A DNA stretch of 64,000 bases from Lutjanus erythropterus (GCA_020091685.1 CM034613.1:21736801-21800800), one strand, 5' to 3'. Counted from the first letter of the stretch, positions 34,490-46,679 are shown. Numbers and translations: made by a program. Notes: a model not told the origin generated them from the letters alone.

Positions 34490-34740
34490 TCATTTGACTC
34501 ACTTGTGAAACCGACATGTGGGAGCCACGTCACGAAAAGCCGGAGCGAACAGCGGCGACGCTTCTCAACGCCTGTCATGCCAGTGTGCTTTGCTATAGAG
34601 TGAGGCCCGATATGATGGCAGCCAATTATATCAGTCAGCTCCCTGAGACAGATGTCCAATATAACCTGGTTAGCGCTAATAGGCAGATTTTTAAACAAGA
34701 GTAATTATTCATCGTTCGCAGACCAGTAAAAGAGACGGAT
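34490..34740. promoter_or_regulatory. Candidate conserved non-coding element
   Basis: GCCAATTATATCAGTCAGCT (34,621), AACCTGGTTAGCGCTAATAG (34,662) and AGAGTAATTATTCATCG (34,699) cluster homeodomain-like ATTA cores in repeat-free DNA. Confidence 0.35.
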
Positions 34741-35029
34741 TCTAATATCTGATGCTGAATGTGTGTGACAGGTGTTACCACCAATTTTCCCTCAGTCTCC
34801 TGTGGCAGCGCCCACTATGAAAACATCTTAAAACACGCAGGCTGCAGCCACATTGAAGTGATCTCACACATTTTTAACACATACTCTTTGACTTTAGGAA
34901 AGAAGAGGCAATTCTGTCTGTGCATACTGATTATCTTCTGTCTATTTCTGTCTAAATAACAGTTTTTTGGAAGCCAAGTGTGGTGTTATGCTTGTTGTTG
35001 CGTCTCCATATCCGTGTATAGACTAAGAT

Positions 35030-35350
35030 CCCCTCGTTATTCTCATTAATGGTCCATCTGTCATCTTGGCAGAAGCCCACTGGTATAGAGTTAGCTATGA
35101 TTAACATTTAATCTATATGATTTTCTAATGAAAGCCGGAGTGCCACACTCAGTAATGATTGATTTGTTCGCTTTTTTTAATAATGGCTCAGATTGTCGGC
35201 AGAGATGTTTAACTGCGTGCTGATTATGACACTATTGTTTTCTGAATTTCATACAGCGCTACTCCTTAATATGAATTTCCCAACTCTGTTGTTTCATTGT
35301 TGAGCGCTGCGGTTATTATTGTAGTCAGACACACTGTGGGGAGGATGAAA
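35030..35350. promoter_or_regulatory. Candidate conserved non-coding element
   Basis: TTCTCATTAATGGTCCATCT (35,039), TTAGCTATGATTAACATTTA (35,091), TCAGTAATGATTGATTTGTT (35,149; TGATTGATTTG resembles a PBX/HOX composite) and GTGCTGATTATGACACTATT (35,217). Repeat-free, no stable coding frame. Among the best-looking enhancer candidates. Confidence 0.4.
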
Positions 35351-35751
35351 ACACTGTCAATCAACAATATGACCAGTAATCTTTTATTTCATCTCTCAGC
35401 AATACATAAAAAATAATTATCTTATCATGTTGTTTGCTTGTTCTGTGCGTATGTGTTTCCTCTATAGGTAAATATATAATATGTGCACTGATCTCTTTCT
35501 CTGCCTGTCACCCAGTGCATGATGGGATGCTTTACAGTCCTGTGAACCTGAACAGGAATAAGCAAGTAAAGAAAATGGATGCAAAATCACAGATGCATAT
35601 TTTCCTTTTGCAACAAGGGATTATTTTAAAACTAAAAATATGTCAAAAAACACTGACATATGTTACATATTTTGTTGTGTTGTGAACTTATTTTATCCCT
35701 CATGTTTCCAACAATGTTCAAACACAAAGAAATTAAAATAGTACATAGCAA

Positions 35752-35940
35752 TAGTAATTTGATGTAGTACAATTTCTGCTGCTAGGCGTCTCTCACGCTT
35801 AAACAAAAACAAACGTAGTTTGATGATGTTGTGAAGTGGCGTGGGATCGAAGAAGTTGTTAGCTTCACTTGAAACAACCACCATAGTACATGTAAAGAAA
35901 AATAAAAGTAAAACTTCCTGCTTCTCTAGCATAACTGACA
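35752..35940. mobile_element. TGCGATTTCTGCC-type repeat
   Basis: Shares CAATTTCTGCTGCTAGGCGT, CGTAGTTTGATGATG and GTGGCGTGGGATCGAAGAAG with the copies at 30,262 and 37,018. Confidence 0.5.
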
Positions 35941-36389
35941 TGTTATAACGACGAGCGACTTGCTAGCAGGAAAATGCACGTTACCTTGAATAAATTAAGG
36001 ATTTCTCTTTATTTTAACATTGTTGAAAACATTTGCAATCATGTAAGTTAAGAACTCAACAATATTTATAGCATATTTTGCGTTTTTAGACATTTTAATG
36101 CAGAAATGTTACACGTATTTTTACTTAATTATCAAAATTGTTGATTAGCCTAATTATGATGATCAACTATTCAGTCACTTCATCTCCAATTTCCATTTTT
36201 ATTTAGGCATTTAGCTGGGATTAAAGATCCATTGTGATCTCGCAAAGAAAAGCGCTAAGGCAATCAAAAGAAAGCTAATAAAAAGGCCAAAGCTCAGCCA
36301 AATCACAGAAAGAAAGAATAGACTTCCAGGTGTTTACCGTCTTTAACTTGCTGTCCTCACTCCTATTCAAAACATATATCTGCTGAATA

Positions 36390-36800
36390 AATTAACAGAC
36401 AAGTCCACCATTATTTGTACCTAAAAACAAAATACCTCTACTCATCACATGCTGCAGATGCCTCAGCTCGTGTTGCTGCAGTTGCCTGAATGAGCAACAT
36501 AGATCTGTAACCTTCCATAGGCTCACTGAGACATCTGCCATACATGGCAACATGAATAGAGCTGTTGGCTTAGGTTCAAGCTTTCGAGAGTGCCTTTTGT
36601 CTGCGAACGGCCCATTGTGGAAGGATCGGAGGATGGTGTTTACGGTCGCCGCTACCTCCGTGGCCCCCACAAGGAGGATAATGAGATACAGTTGTTATCG
36701 GTGACAGCCGAGGGCCGCAAGGAGCCGCGTCGGCCTGGTGTCTCCGCTCTGATCCTCCCACGGCGAGAGAGAAGATTGGGACGACACTAATGTTGACTTG
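36390..36800. promoter_or_regulatory. Candidate conserved non-coding or CpG-rich element
   Basis: 36,580-36,785 is CpG-rich compared with its surroundings (GAACGGCCCATTGTGG, GTCGCCGCTACCTCCGTGG, CCGCGTCGGCC). Short open frames exist on both strands but neither has splice sites or homology I recognise. An unannotated first exon or promoter cannot be excluded. Confidence 0.3.
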
Positions 36801-37017
36801 GAACCCTTTCTAATTGCTCCTTAGTATAAGCCTTAACTGTGTTACGTATAAAATGTGTCTGAGCTGGAGATTTGACTTGAATTTAAGTTGGTCAGTGAGG
36901 AGGGGACAGATCTTCTGAGACTCTTGTCATTGACTTGACTTGCTTGTTGGTGCAGTTGTTTAAGCATTGTTAAAAAAGGAAATTACAAAAAGTAATTACA
37001 TGCCTTTATTAATTAAT

Positions 37018-37560
37018 AAAACACACAATATGTCATTTCTGCCGCCAGGGGTCTCTCTCACATTAAAACAATAACAAAAGACAGTTTGATGATTTCTGGG
37101 ATCGTGGGAGATGCTGTCTTTCCACGTGACCTGGCTCAGGCATGAAATCATGATCACGGACGAGGTAATGTCAGCTATTAAGGTTTCCTTCACGTTACGT
37201 TTGGTCACATTCATACTTTGCACTGTTGAGACCTCAAAAACAGGGAGGATTTTGAAACTAGAACGGCCTTGGAAACTTTTCAAGAATGAAAATAAACAGA
37301 TGACCTATAACTGACACTTATTAGCTGGAAAACACAATGTGACCGCCGCATGTAGCCATACCTAGTCCAGTTTCAAATTGTTCTCCGTTTCCCTCTCCGT
37401 CTCTCACTCAGCAAGGTGCAAAAGGCGCGAAAATGGATGTATTACAGAGGTCAAGATACAGCAGCTCTCTTTCGCTTCAGGAATCGTTTGGAGTAGTTGT
37501 ATTGTTGTCCGAGTGGAAACAGCTAACATAAACCTGTACAGTGCCAGAAACAGGTTGTGA
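37018..37560. mobile_element. TGCGATTTCTGCC-type repeat, longest copy
   Basis: 37,028-37,130 shares GTCATTTCTGCCGCCAGGGG, AACAATAACAAAAGACAG and TTTGATGATTTCTGGGATCG with 30,262 and 35,752. The following sequence (GAAAACACAATGTGACCGCC, AAAATGGATGTATTACAGAG, GCTAACATAAACCTGTACAG) looks like the same element's body, but no second long copy is in the window to confirm the right end. Confidence 0.45.
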
Positions 37561-38370
37561 TAACAAAAAGGGAAAAAAAAGGTGTGAAAAGGTGTCATGA
37601 ATGGGGAGAAATAAGGGAGGATTGTCAGCCTCAGAGGAAACCATGAGAGGGCAATGAAACCTTTTAGTCTCCCAGGAAAACTGGGAGGGTTGGCAAGTGT
37701 GTCACCCACTCTCTTCCCCAATCTCTGATTTCCTGGATATTATATTATTACAAAACTAACCGTTACCCTGAAAAAAAAAAATAGTTTTGTCTGCGTTTGA
37801 ACATGACTGGAAACATTTCAGATAACCGAAGTGCACAACTCAAACAAAATATATAACATAGGTCTAGTCATTTTAAGACAGCAGAAATGGCACATATTAT
37901 ACATTTAACATCAAAAGTAATTAGATACAGCTTCATCATGATTTTGAAATATTTCCTGACCATCGGCAGCTAACGTTAGCTTAACCTTGGTGAATAAAAC
38001 CAAGAGTTTCCGACTGAATGTGCAGGTAAAGTTACTGCACACACCTAACTTTTTCCCTACTGGGAGGTGTGTTTCACTTCTTCTGGGCTTCCAGACCTCC
38101 CACACCAAGCTAATGCATCTCGCCCTCTGAACATACACAGAGAAAATTGATATCAACCCACCATCAAACTCTTGGTACGACAACAAACAAGCCAAACCTC
38201 CATGATGCTGAAGTATTGAACAACTTCTACTACCCATAGCTTAAAAAAAGCATTGACATTACTGTTACACTGAGAAGTTTTGATGTGAAATATACCCTTG
38301 CTTGAACTTTGACATCTCTGTGTTACCCAACCAGCCTCCCCCTACACACAGATGTCGTTCGCCCTTATCT
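37561..38370. other. Intergenic, no gene seen
   Basis: Unique-looking DNA, possibly with old repeat pieces (an AGCTAACGTTAGC word near 37,969). No supported exon. Confidence 0.35.
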
Positions 38371-38399
38371 CACAGCTCAGACCAAACATAAAAGCAAAT

Positions 38400-38940
38400 C
38401 AGTGGTGGCACACTTTGCCCAATATCCATTCTGGATGTGGCACAACATCTTAATTGATTTGTTCCAAAACCAGATGAAGTGAGTCACAAAAATCTGCGCT
38501 ATATGCCCCTAGATAAGTGCAAAGAAACACGATTTCTGCTTTGAAGAGTATCCAGCAATTATGTGTGGTATTTGCGGACAAACGCCATTGTTCATGGAAT
38601 TTAGGGTCGAAGCTGAGGCCCTTACAGATGATTTATGTATTCAGCTGGGGATGGGGGTGGATAAAATGGGCAAATTTCATCTGGCTGTAGAAAGCTCCAG
38701 CCCAGCGGGCCTAGAGAAGGCTTAAACATAAGCAGGACGGGTGCCAGGTCCTCTCCTCGGCCATTGTGCTTTAATTAACCTACATAGGAGCTGACTGCTT
38801 AAATGTGCAGTGATAGATAAGGCCCCTTGGATGATTGATTTATTTACTGCACATGCTAGTGATTTCCATAACATTACTACCCCAATTACTAGCCATATGA
38901 GGCACAAAAGTCATTAACAAGCCAGCCTCAATGTATGTAT
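38400..38940. promoter_or_regulatory. Candidate conserved non-coding element
   Basis: Long repeat-free block with TTAATTAA (38,771-38,778), a GATA-like GTGATAGATAAGG (38,810), TGATTGAT (38,832-38,839), TTATTTACTGCACATGC and CCCAATTACTAGCC (38,881). Words are dense and clustered over more than 400 bp without coding potential. Confidence 0.4.
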
Positions 38941-38999
38941 GGGCATGAATGTACCAACATGCAGTAAAACATCTATTAGGGTGGGCATTAGTTACCAAA

Positions 39000-40020
39000 A
39001 ACATGACGAAGCTTTGTGAAACTGGAAAAATCTCTCTGCGTCAAGACCAGCCGAGGTCAGCGGTGTTTCGGCAGAGGACAGCGAGGAACGATCACGCTAA
39101 ATGATCAAGAGATGGTGGATCCACGGCTCTCGGAGACATTGTTTTACAAAAGCACACTGGGTCTGGCTTTGTCAAGTGAAGTCTGGCACGGGCCCAGCAG
39201 CAGTCTGAGGCTGTGATTGCAGCAGAACGTCTCCATCAGAGAGCACTAGAAGGTAACGGTGGGATTAAAATGGGCACTGCTGGCACATACAGGCGGGCAG
39301 AGTGTTTCTCTTTTTTTTTCTCCGCTAGGCCATTGTTCCATATGTGCTCCACCTGCGCCTCTCAGAGCCTCGCGCCAAACACACGGCCGGCAGGCTCTAC
39401 CATCCTTGCTGATTGGAAGTTGCCATGGTGACGCTGTAAGCCGGCGCTGAAAATGGGGGGGTGCGCTGTAAATCTCAACATGGTATTTTTTTAATTTAGG
39501 AAATTGGCAAAGGAAGTGTAGTAAATGAATCGTCGTTAATAATAATTCACATATGGGACAAAACACAATCAGGCTGTTTTTGGCTACAGGCAAAGAGCAG
39601 GCAGCTCCCTCTAAAATGTGATCTCATCTCATCAAAGGCACTTCAGCTCTCCCAGTAGTCCTGAGTGAGGACATCGTACGCCTCGATCTGATAATGATGT
39701 TTATGGAAATAATATCACTGAAGATTATCATTGGACACAGAGAGCAGCGAGATGGAGACATCAATCATGTAGTGATGACCCATAAATTGATTCCTTATCT
39801 GCTCATGCAAATGGATGATAAGAGCGATTCAGTGCGCTGGCCTATTAGACAACTCACAGAAAACTCAAATTTATTTTCTCCCTCCGGGAAGCTTACCCAC
39901 TACCCGACGCTGTTTTGTTTCATAAGTTATTTTTTCATAAAGTGTTTGGAGTGCAGAGGAGAGGCGAGCAGCAAAGCTCACCCGTAGCTTTTAATAACAC
40001 GATGGCCACCATCCAGCTTC
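39000..40020. promoter_or_regulatory. Candidate conserved non-coding element with octamer
   Basis: The core is 39,680-39,860: TGATAATGATGTTTATGGAA, AAGATTATCATTGG, CATCAATCATGTAGTGATGA, CATAAATTGATTCC, then a perfect octamer ATGCAAAT (39,805-39,812) followed by GGATGATAAGAGC. POU, GATA and homeodomain-like words are packed within 180 bp. A 97-codon plus-strand frame through it lacks splice sites and family likeness. Confidence 0.42.
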
Positions 40021-40077
40021 AGACGAGTGCTGGGATTGGCTGATCCCTTCACACCCTGGCACCTGGAGCAGCCAGAA

Positions 40078-40120
40078 GTGTGTGTGCGTGCGTGTGTGTG
40101 CATGTATGTGTGTGTGGGTG
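40078..40120. repeat. Imperfect (GT)n microsatellite
   Basis: GT-rich run with GC interruptions. Confidence 0.8.
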
Positions 40121-40264
40121 AGAGACTGTTATTGGTGGCTGCACTATTGGAGGTGTGACATGACTAGAATCAAAGGCCCTCACCTGCAACCAAGTGAGAA
40201 GAAAAATCATTAAAATGGTTTCAGGCCAAAAGCCTTTGCATAAAATCCAAAAAAGTTTTAGTTT

Positions 40265-40283
40265 AAAAAAAAAAAAAAAAAAA
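40265..40283. repeat. Poly(A) run
   Basis: An A tract of about 19; possibly the tail of a decayed retroposon, but no body is recognisable upstream. Confidence 0.6.
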
Positions 40284-40559
40284 CACTTTCTCCTGGTGTT
40301 AAATTCAAAGTTCAAAGTACATTGAAGGAAATTCTTGGCTCGGGTTTTGGTATTTGCAGCAGGTTTGTGAGGATATATGTGAGGAGAAAAACCTAAAATC
40401 TGCAGGGCTTGAGTTTGTGTGAGAGAGACAAAGCCGCAGTGATGCTTGCCGCTCGCTATGGTGACCCACGTATTTGCCTATGATTAGCACCCCCTGCCGA
40501 AAACGGCTGTGCAAATATGATATGTACATTTGCATGTTTGTTGTCATTCATTTGACCAT

Positions 40560-41104
40560 TAATCCATAATCCAAATTAAACTGGTGGTAAACAGCATTGT
40601 GTGGCTGTGTGTTTGATTGTTCAGCTGTGGTTGCAGGATCATCCAGTGGGGCAGGGGTGGGAGGGTAACTCCAAAAATGTCTCTGATACAATTACTAATT
40701 ACCAGTTAAAAATGTAGTCAGTAACCAGTATCACAATATTAAAATAGTCTAACTTGATTGCTTTCTGTTACATTTGGATTACCTCAGTACCAAATGTGGT
40801 AAAATTATTTCACCCAACATAATGTTTTATGTTCATTGTTCAGGTTTATTAATATTCCTTCCTTTGTTATGTGTGAATGCACATTTAGATTTGAATAGCG
40901 GTAATTATGCACGTTTAAATGTACTTAAATAAATAGTAAATAGCCGTTCACATTTTAACGCTCAAATTTCAAATAAATGGACACAAACTTATTCTGGTCT
41001 GAGGTTTGTGTTTTTAGCCACACACCATTCTGGTCACCAGCATCACCACTCGCAGTTGCAAAACACTTTTCTGCTGTGGTAGCAATGTAGCATAACATTA
41101 GCCA
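40560..41104. other. Intergenic with probable old repeat
   Basis: 40,690-40,800 (GATACAATTACTAATTACCA, GTTACATTTGGATTACC) resembles a common teleost MITE, but it is too diverged to delimit. The rest is AT-rich with no gene. Confidence 0.35.
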
Positions 41105-41109
41105 TTTGT

Positions 41110-41444
41110 CCGTGTAGCTACTGCAAGCGACTATTCTGTGTAGCTAATGTTAGCAGTCAGTCTGTGCAGCTAACATTAGCAGTTGGTCTGTGCAGCTAAT
41201 GTTAGCAGTCAATCTGTGCAGCTAACATCAGCAGTTGGTCTGTGCAGCTAATGCTAGCAGTTAGTCTGTGTAGCTAACATTAGAAGGAAACTGACATAAA
41301 CTGATTCTGGATTTCTGTTTAGCTAAGGTTAGTGGCTGGACTGTGTAGCTAATGTTAGCTGTTGATTAGTGTAGCTAAATTTAGCAGCTGGTCTGTGTAG
41401 CTAACGTTAGTGGTTGGACTGTGTAGCTAACGTTAGCAGTTGGT
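41110..41444. repeat. 26 bp minisatellite with GCTAACGTTAGC core
   Basis: Units of the form CTGTGTAGCTAAYRTTAGCAG begin at 41,110, 41,136, 41,162, 41,188, 41,214, 41,240 and 41,266, then (after one decayed 23 bp unit) at 41,315, 41,341, 41,367, 41,393 and 41,419. The period is exactly 26 bp, giving 12 recognisable units. Each carries a perfect or near palindrome around AGCTAACGTTAGC. Confidence 0.9.
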
Positions 41445-42080
41445 CTTACCTGTTAAATGTTTGTTGACATTAGATATGGAGTCTTTGGAGGATGACAGCA
41501 TTTTCACAGCTGAAGGCAGAACTTGCACTGTTCTGGGTTTGTTCCTCTTTTCTGTTTTAAAGACAAAATAAAGGCAAAAACTTCCTCCTAATAGAAGCAT
41601 TTTTCACTGGAGGCTGGAGGAGGATTAGTGTGGTGGGTCACCAGTGCAGCAACAGTTCCATTACCTGGCTTAGATTAAAACATTATCACATTTTTGTCCA
41701 CTGGAAAGGAAAAAGTGGGTATATCATTTTTTATGTATCTGATTATTTCTTTTTTCTATAACTGTAATGGAGTACAGCTACCTTTTTTGTATCCTTTTTA
41801 CGAAATCCCTTTACATGTGCAGAATCAGAGTTTTGGGTCGGGATCACAGCACTGATGAAGATACTCACTGAATAAATGCAAGAAATTCTGCCATTTCCTG
41901 GCACAAGCACAAACGGAGAAAGCAAAAATGTCCGCTATTCTGCTCTCAAGATGTCTCTCTAAGTTGGCGTTGTTTGTGGGGCTTTTTGCACTGGCTTATC
42001 CAGTGCGGATGTGACCTTTCTGAGTCATTGAAAATGCAGAGTAGCAACAGACAAACTGACCTGCAGAGGAATTAGCCGCT
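41445..42080. other. Intergenic, no gene seen
   Basis: Unique DNA without supported features. Confidence 0.4.
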
Positions 42081-42660
42081 GCTCCTTTCGTCTCCTGCAA
42101 ACCCAACAGCTTGAACACGCCTGGGCGCTGCCTCACAAAGGCGCTCTACAGAGGAGGCCTATTAATCTTCCCAAAGCCTCAAAAAGCAGAGGAGCCAGTG
42201 TGGGCCCCTGAGTCTGGTGCCTGGGGCCCACAGACAGGGGTTCTTGGCAGGCTCGGCGGGGTCACTCTTGGCCCCCGATCAAATAGGCGGGGGCGGGACA
42301 AGGGCACAGGACGGTGTACCTGTGCCCTTTAGCAGATGCCAGGCTGAGGCGTGCTCCGGGGAGAGGTGAGGGGATCAGGCCTGGTGCTGCTGGCCTTCAC
42401 CCACATCAATCAGGATGTAGCCGCTGTTGCTCCATCATTAAAGAGCAGATAGATGGAAAGTAATCTGAGAGCGGTGCGGCTTTTCGCTCCGGTTTTCGAG
42501 GCCCGACGTGGAACTCGAGTGAGTAAACAACACCTGTGGCACCACTTCTGCACTGACTGTTGTCTTTGTTCAAATTATCATGTGGAGACATATTTTCACT
42601 AGCAGTTTGATCTCTTGATACATGAAGCGATAATACCTGACAGCACGACACAATGCATCG
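42081..42660. other. GC-rich unique block, function unknown
   Basis: 42,110-42,390 is G/C-rich (GTGGGCCCCTGAGTCTGGTG, GGGGTCACTCTTGGCCCCCG, GGCGGGGGCGGGACAAGGGC). A short open frame lacks splice sites. It could be regulatory or a CpG-poor GC block; I cannot tell. Confidence 0.3.
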
Positions 42661-44240
42661 TGGGTGTTTGCTTAGCCTATGTTCTGAGTAAACACTGAAA
42701 CACTATAGGCTGTGTTTTCAGTCTTTTGAGAGATCTCAACAGAACAAAATGATCACTTCCCACCAGAGCATGTACCGCCACTTGCAAAAATGTACATACT
42801 TTAATGAAATAAACAACCGTGAGGCCTCTTGGGTAGCAGCTGCGCTATTAAGTGTATATCACCATCTTAAGGATAATTTGGGTAAACGTAATGGGATATT
42901 GAGTTTTCGTCTACTACACACTGGTGGCTAGTTTTTAAAGAAGTGTCTTGCTGTTTAATTGGAGCACTTTAAAGGATGCTTCTGGTGATATTCCTCTTTT
43001 GTGACCAACTTTTATTAGTTTTCATCCTCACAACTTGACCTAAACATACAGATATACAAATTACACACACGTAAGTGCAAAGAGCCATTTGTACTGCAAC
43101 AGTTTGTGATTATAATCATGCGATATTAGAGAAACGCTGCTCCACATTCTTGTCAGCTTGTCCATCATTTTTAAAATCTGCGTTAATGCCGTAGCGAAGT
43201 AAGGAGACTTCCACCATCATATGTATGAGCCGGTTAAATCGCATATCTCAAATCTTGGAAAGACATTACGCCACCATTCGTTATCATATCTGAAAGGTAA
43301 TGCATCCTTTAGGATAGTGACTGTGGGATGTGAGTTGCTTTGTTTCCAATGAGTAACAATTTACTTTGAGAAATTATTATGCCAGTCTGCTCCACTGGCA
43401 TTTACACAGTTTCTCTGGATGTTTCCACACTGTCATAGCTTAGCTAATATTGGTCCAAATTTATGGACATGTCTGGCAAGTCTGGTGATATTCTATATAT
43501 ACAGTGCAATTTTTTTTTTTATTGTCAACAAATCTCATGAAAAGACCAAAAAGACGATGAAGAGCTCCATTCACAGGTGTAGATTTTGGTATTGATGGTC
43601 TCTTCCAATGTTAAGGTGTTGCTGCATTGTCCTTACATATAAACACGCTGCAAACTGGTTATGAAACAGTCTCAATGGTGCCTTCGTGCGCCTCTATATG
43701 CAAACAAGACCATTAGCAAGAGGACTGGATATTTAAATCAAATGAAATGACGCAGATCAGGAGAGCCTGCGTTTACCTTTTCCCATGCAAAGTTATTGTG
43801 AGTAGAACGTTAGCCAGTTAAAAAGACACAGGAGGTGATTTTTCTTAAGATAATTTTATTCTTGACATTATATTTTGTGGTTATTGCAGTGGATCAACAA
43901 AATATGAATGTTTCTTGCTCCGATTTAACACTGCAAACCAATCCTGTCACTCCATACGGAGTTCAAGTAAGGTAAACACCTGCTTATTGATTGTCAGGCA
44001 AAAAATGTCCCTACCAGCATTAAAACCAAACCAAAAAACATTAATGAGCCACACTGATTGGCATGCTCCTTTATTATAATGAACTTGGGCATTATAATTT
44101 ATTTTAATGCAACATTATGCAGCTATTTTACCTTATTAAAGCTTCTTCTTTTCTTTTTTTTTTTGGTTGAGCCGGTACATTATTATGGTACAGAGACCGA
44201 AGGGGATGTTGATGGAGGAAGCTCCAGTTTCTCACAATCA
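42661..44240. other. Intergenic, no gene seen
   Basis: AT-rich, mostly unique, with no splice-bounded frame. Confidence 0.4.
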
Positions 44241-44700
44241 TCTTTTCTTTGTCTTATGTAAAATAAATGAGATTCATCTTTTTATTACCAGAGGTTTCTC
44301 CTTGACGACAGTACGGAGAAACAAGACTTTAATTTGACACCTGAGACAAATTTAAGATCTTATTTAAGACAACAGAGTTTTCTTTTAGACCTCTCTCTTA
44401 GACCTCCATCTCAGGGGCTGATTATTTAAGACAAATTTAAAATCAGTGCAGCGAGACAAAAAAAGAAAGGACATTTTAAGATCTTCAGACGGGCTTAAAT
44501 TAGTCTCGTAAGAAGTATGAGAAAATGCCCAAAGTCTCATATTAGTCTTATTTAGCTCCTTTATTTATGTCTAGCAGACACAGACAAAGATTAGATTTTA
44601 TTTTGAACTTTTCCTTTCCTGTGGGAAATTTGCTAAAAACTACAGCGCCCAGCTGTTTTAGGAAAACAATGAGCCTTTTTTCAAAAAAAGAAACTTCAGT
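44205..44700. mobile_element. Unnamed repeat, copy 1
   Basis: GTTTCTCACAATCATCTTTT, TTGTCTTATGTAAAATAAAT followed by GAGATTC, and AGAGGTTTCTCCTTGAC line up with 56,130-56,275 (GTTTCTCACACTATTTTCTA, TATGTCTTATAAGAAATAAA then TGAGATTC, and AGAGGTTTCTCTTTGAC). The boundaries are not defined by two copies alone. Confidence 0.5.
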
Positions 44701-45582
44701 GGGCTGCAGGTTTTTGTCATTTGATGGGATTTGTTGACAATAACAAAGACAAAGAATCACATGAACCTTTTAAACTTTAATAAAAACCCATAATTCATGA
44801 TATTATCGCAAACAGGAGCTGGTAGATTGCGTCTGGTGCAGTATAGACACCTTATGCACACAACGAGTTTGTGTTGCAGCGTTCAGCAATTAACGACACT
44901 GTCAGTTTCCAACACAGACACAGATTATAATGCCTTCAACACGTCCACTCTCTCGCAGAGAAACATTTTTTTATGCTGTGCGAAAAGTACAACAACACCA
45001 TCTGGACACAATTCACACAGGATGCACAAAACCTCAAAATCATCGGAGGCTCTGGGAAAGCAAAGACTGAATGAATAAGGGTCATTTCTAATTCTGATAC
45101 TGCTTAATAATTTATTATGTTTGCACAGTGATATTCATACATGCATGATTCAGAAGCTGTATCACATAAACGTATTAAGCCCCTTTTGTCATAATCAGTA
45201 ACATAATAGTAATCTGATTATTTCCAAACCCTGACAAGCATTCTTCTGAGGAGTCTTACAGTAAGTCCTACCAGTCCCAAGGGTGCAGTGTTGGACCCAA
45301 CAGTGAACTCTGACCTCTGGAGAGGAGGAAACCAGAATCACATAATTAATATCTTCTACGTCCATTAACCATTTCAAAGCGGTTTGCGTGTAAAGAGGAG
45401 TCACTGCTGGAAATATAGGCAAGGTGCTGCCCTCTGTGAGAAAACTCTCTGCATAAATCTGAATTAAAAGACGGGGGAAGACGGGACGTCTGTGCTCTCA
45501 AGCAGTTTGTCAGCGGAAAAGTGCGTGTCTCTCATGTTTTAACATTTTTACTCCCAGGCTGCTTTTGTCTGGTCAAATCACC
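44701..45582. other. Intergenic, no gene seen
   Basis: Unique DNA without supported features. Confidence 0.4.
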
Positions 45583-46473
45583 AGTCACACTTTATTTTTA
45601 CAGCGCACCAATAAGACAAGCTGCACTTTGTGTTAAAATAGATGAAAACTAGAAATAATATGTTCTTTTTTAATCAGTATCAGACTCTGTTACAACAGAA
45701 CTGTACTGTAAACTAAAGTGAAATCACATACCTTACTGCACAGACTTATTCTAATACTGTAGTTAATGTGATTTGATCAGAGAAGGAGACATCGCTCTTG
45801 GTTGTTCTGTCATGATTTCGCTTTATATTAAAGTGTAGTTTGGTTGTAATGTGTCCCTAATGACCCTCTGAGAACATCTAAGGGTCTAATAAAATGTCTA
45901 ATACTGTCTAATAAGGAACATAGATAAAGAACATAGTATTTATAGTTTTGAACACTTTGGAACAAAGTATGCCTTGTTATGTCTACAACTCAAATTGGCT
46001 TGAGGCCACTGATGGCAAACAGACAGCAGTTTTTATGTATTTTTATATCCATGATTTAGACATGCATTGGACACAAACGCCGCAACTTTTCTGTCCCTTT
46101 GATTTTGTCTTCACTAACCCCGATGAAAATGGTTAGCTTAGCATTATCTGCGCTGTGAGTATGTGGTGAAAACTTGAGCTTTGTTGCATCACTTATCATA
46201 AATGTCTCTTGTTAACTCGCTAATCCGCTCTGAAAACAAACAAACTTTTTTTTTATCTGGACAGAGAATACCAACAAATTGCAACCTGCAGACTTTCAGA
46301 TATACATACATACCATACAATAAAAATGGAATTTCAATATTCTGTTTTTATTTCAGCTGTAAATTGGTATGAAACACCTTTAATCATTGTGTGACCTGGA
46401 TTATAGGCTGTTAAATTGATACAAAGTACATCTTATAACATTTTAACAGTATACTGTAAAATAAAGTACGACC
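45583..46473. mobile_element. GGTCACAC-ended MITE, complete, 891 bp
   Basis: Left end AGTCACACTTTATTTTTACA and right end CTGTAAAATAAAGTACGACC are imperfect inverted repeats. The element is flanked by an exact 8 bp duplication, AAATCACC (45,575-45,582 and 46,474-46,481), which points to a hAT-type transposase. The interior has the family's GTCTAATAAAATGTC-type words and GAACTGTACTGTAAACTAAA. No transposase frame. Confidence 0.85.
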
Positions 46474-46679
46474 AAATCACCTTTACTTCCACTGAAATTT
46501 GTTATACAGTCTCTCAAAAAAGTTTGTGTTTAATATGTTTTTCTTGACACAGGTCAGTGTTTTTTAATCAAAAACTATAATCAAGTTTCCTGAACTGTTG
46601 ATGCTCAAACGGCAAACAGGAAACATTCCATTTTACTTGATTACCTTCACATCGTCCCAAAGCGAAACCATAAAATTAT

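Noticed and set aside
41110..41444. CRISPR-like array
   Set aside because: The 26 bp units are directly contiguous with no unique spacers, in a vertebrate genome; it is a minisatellite.
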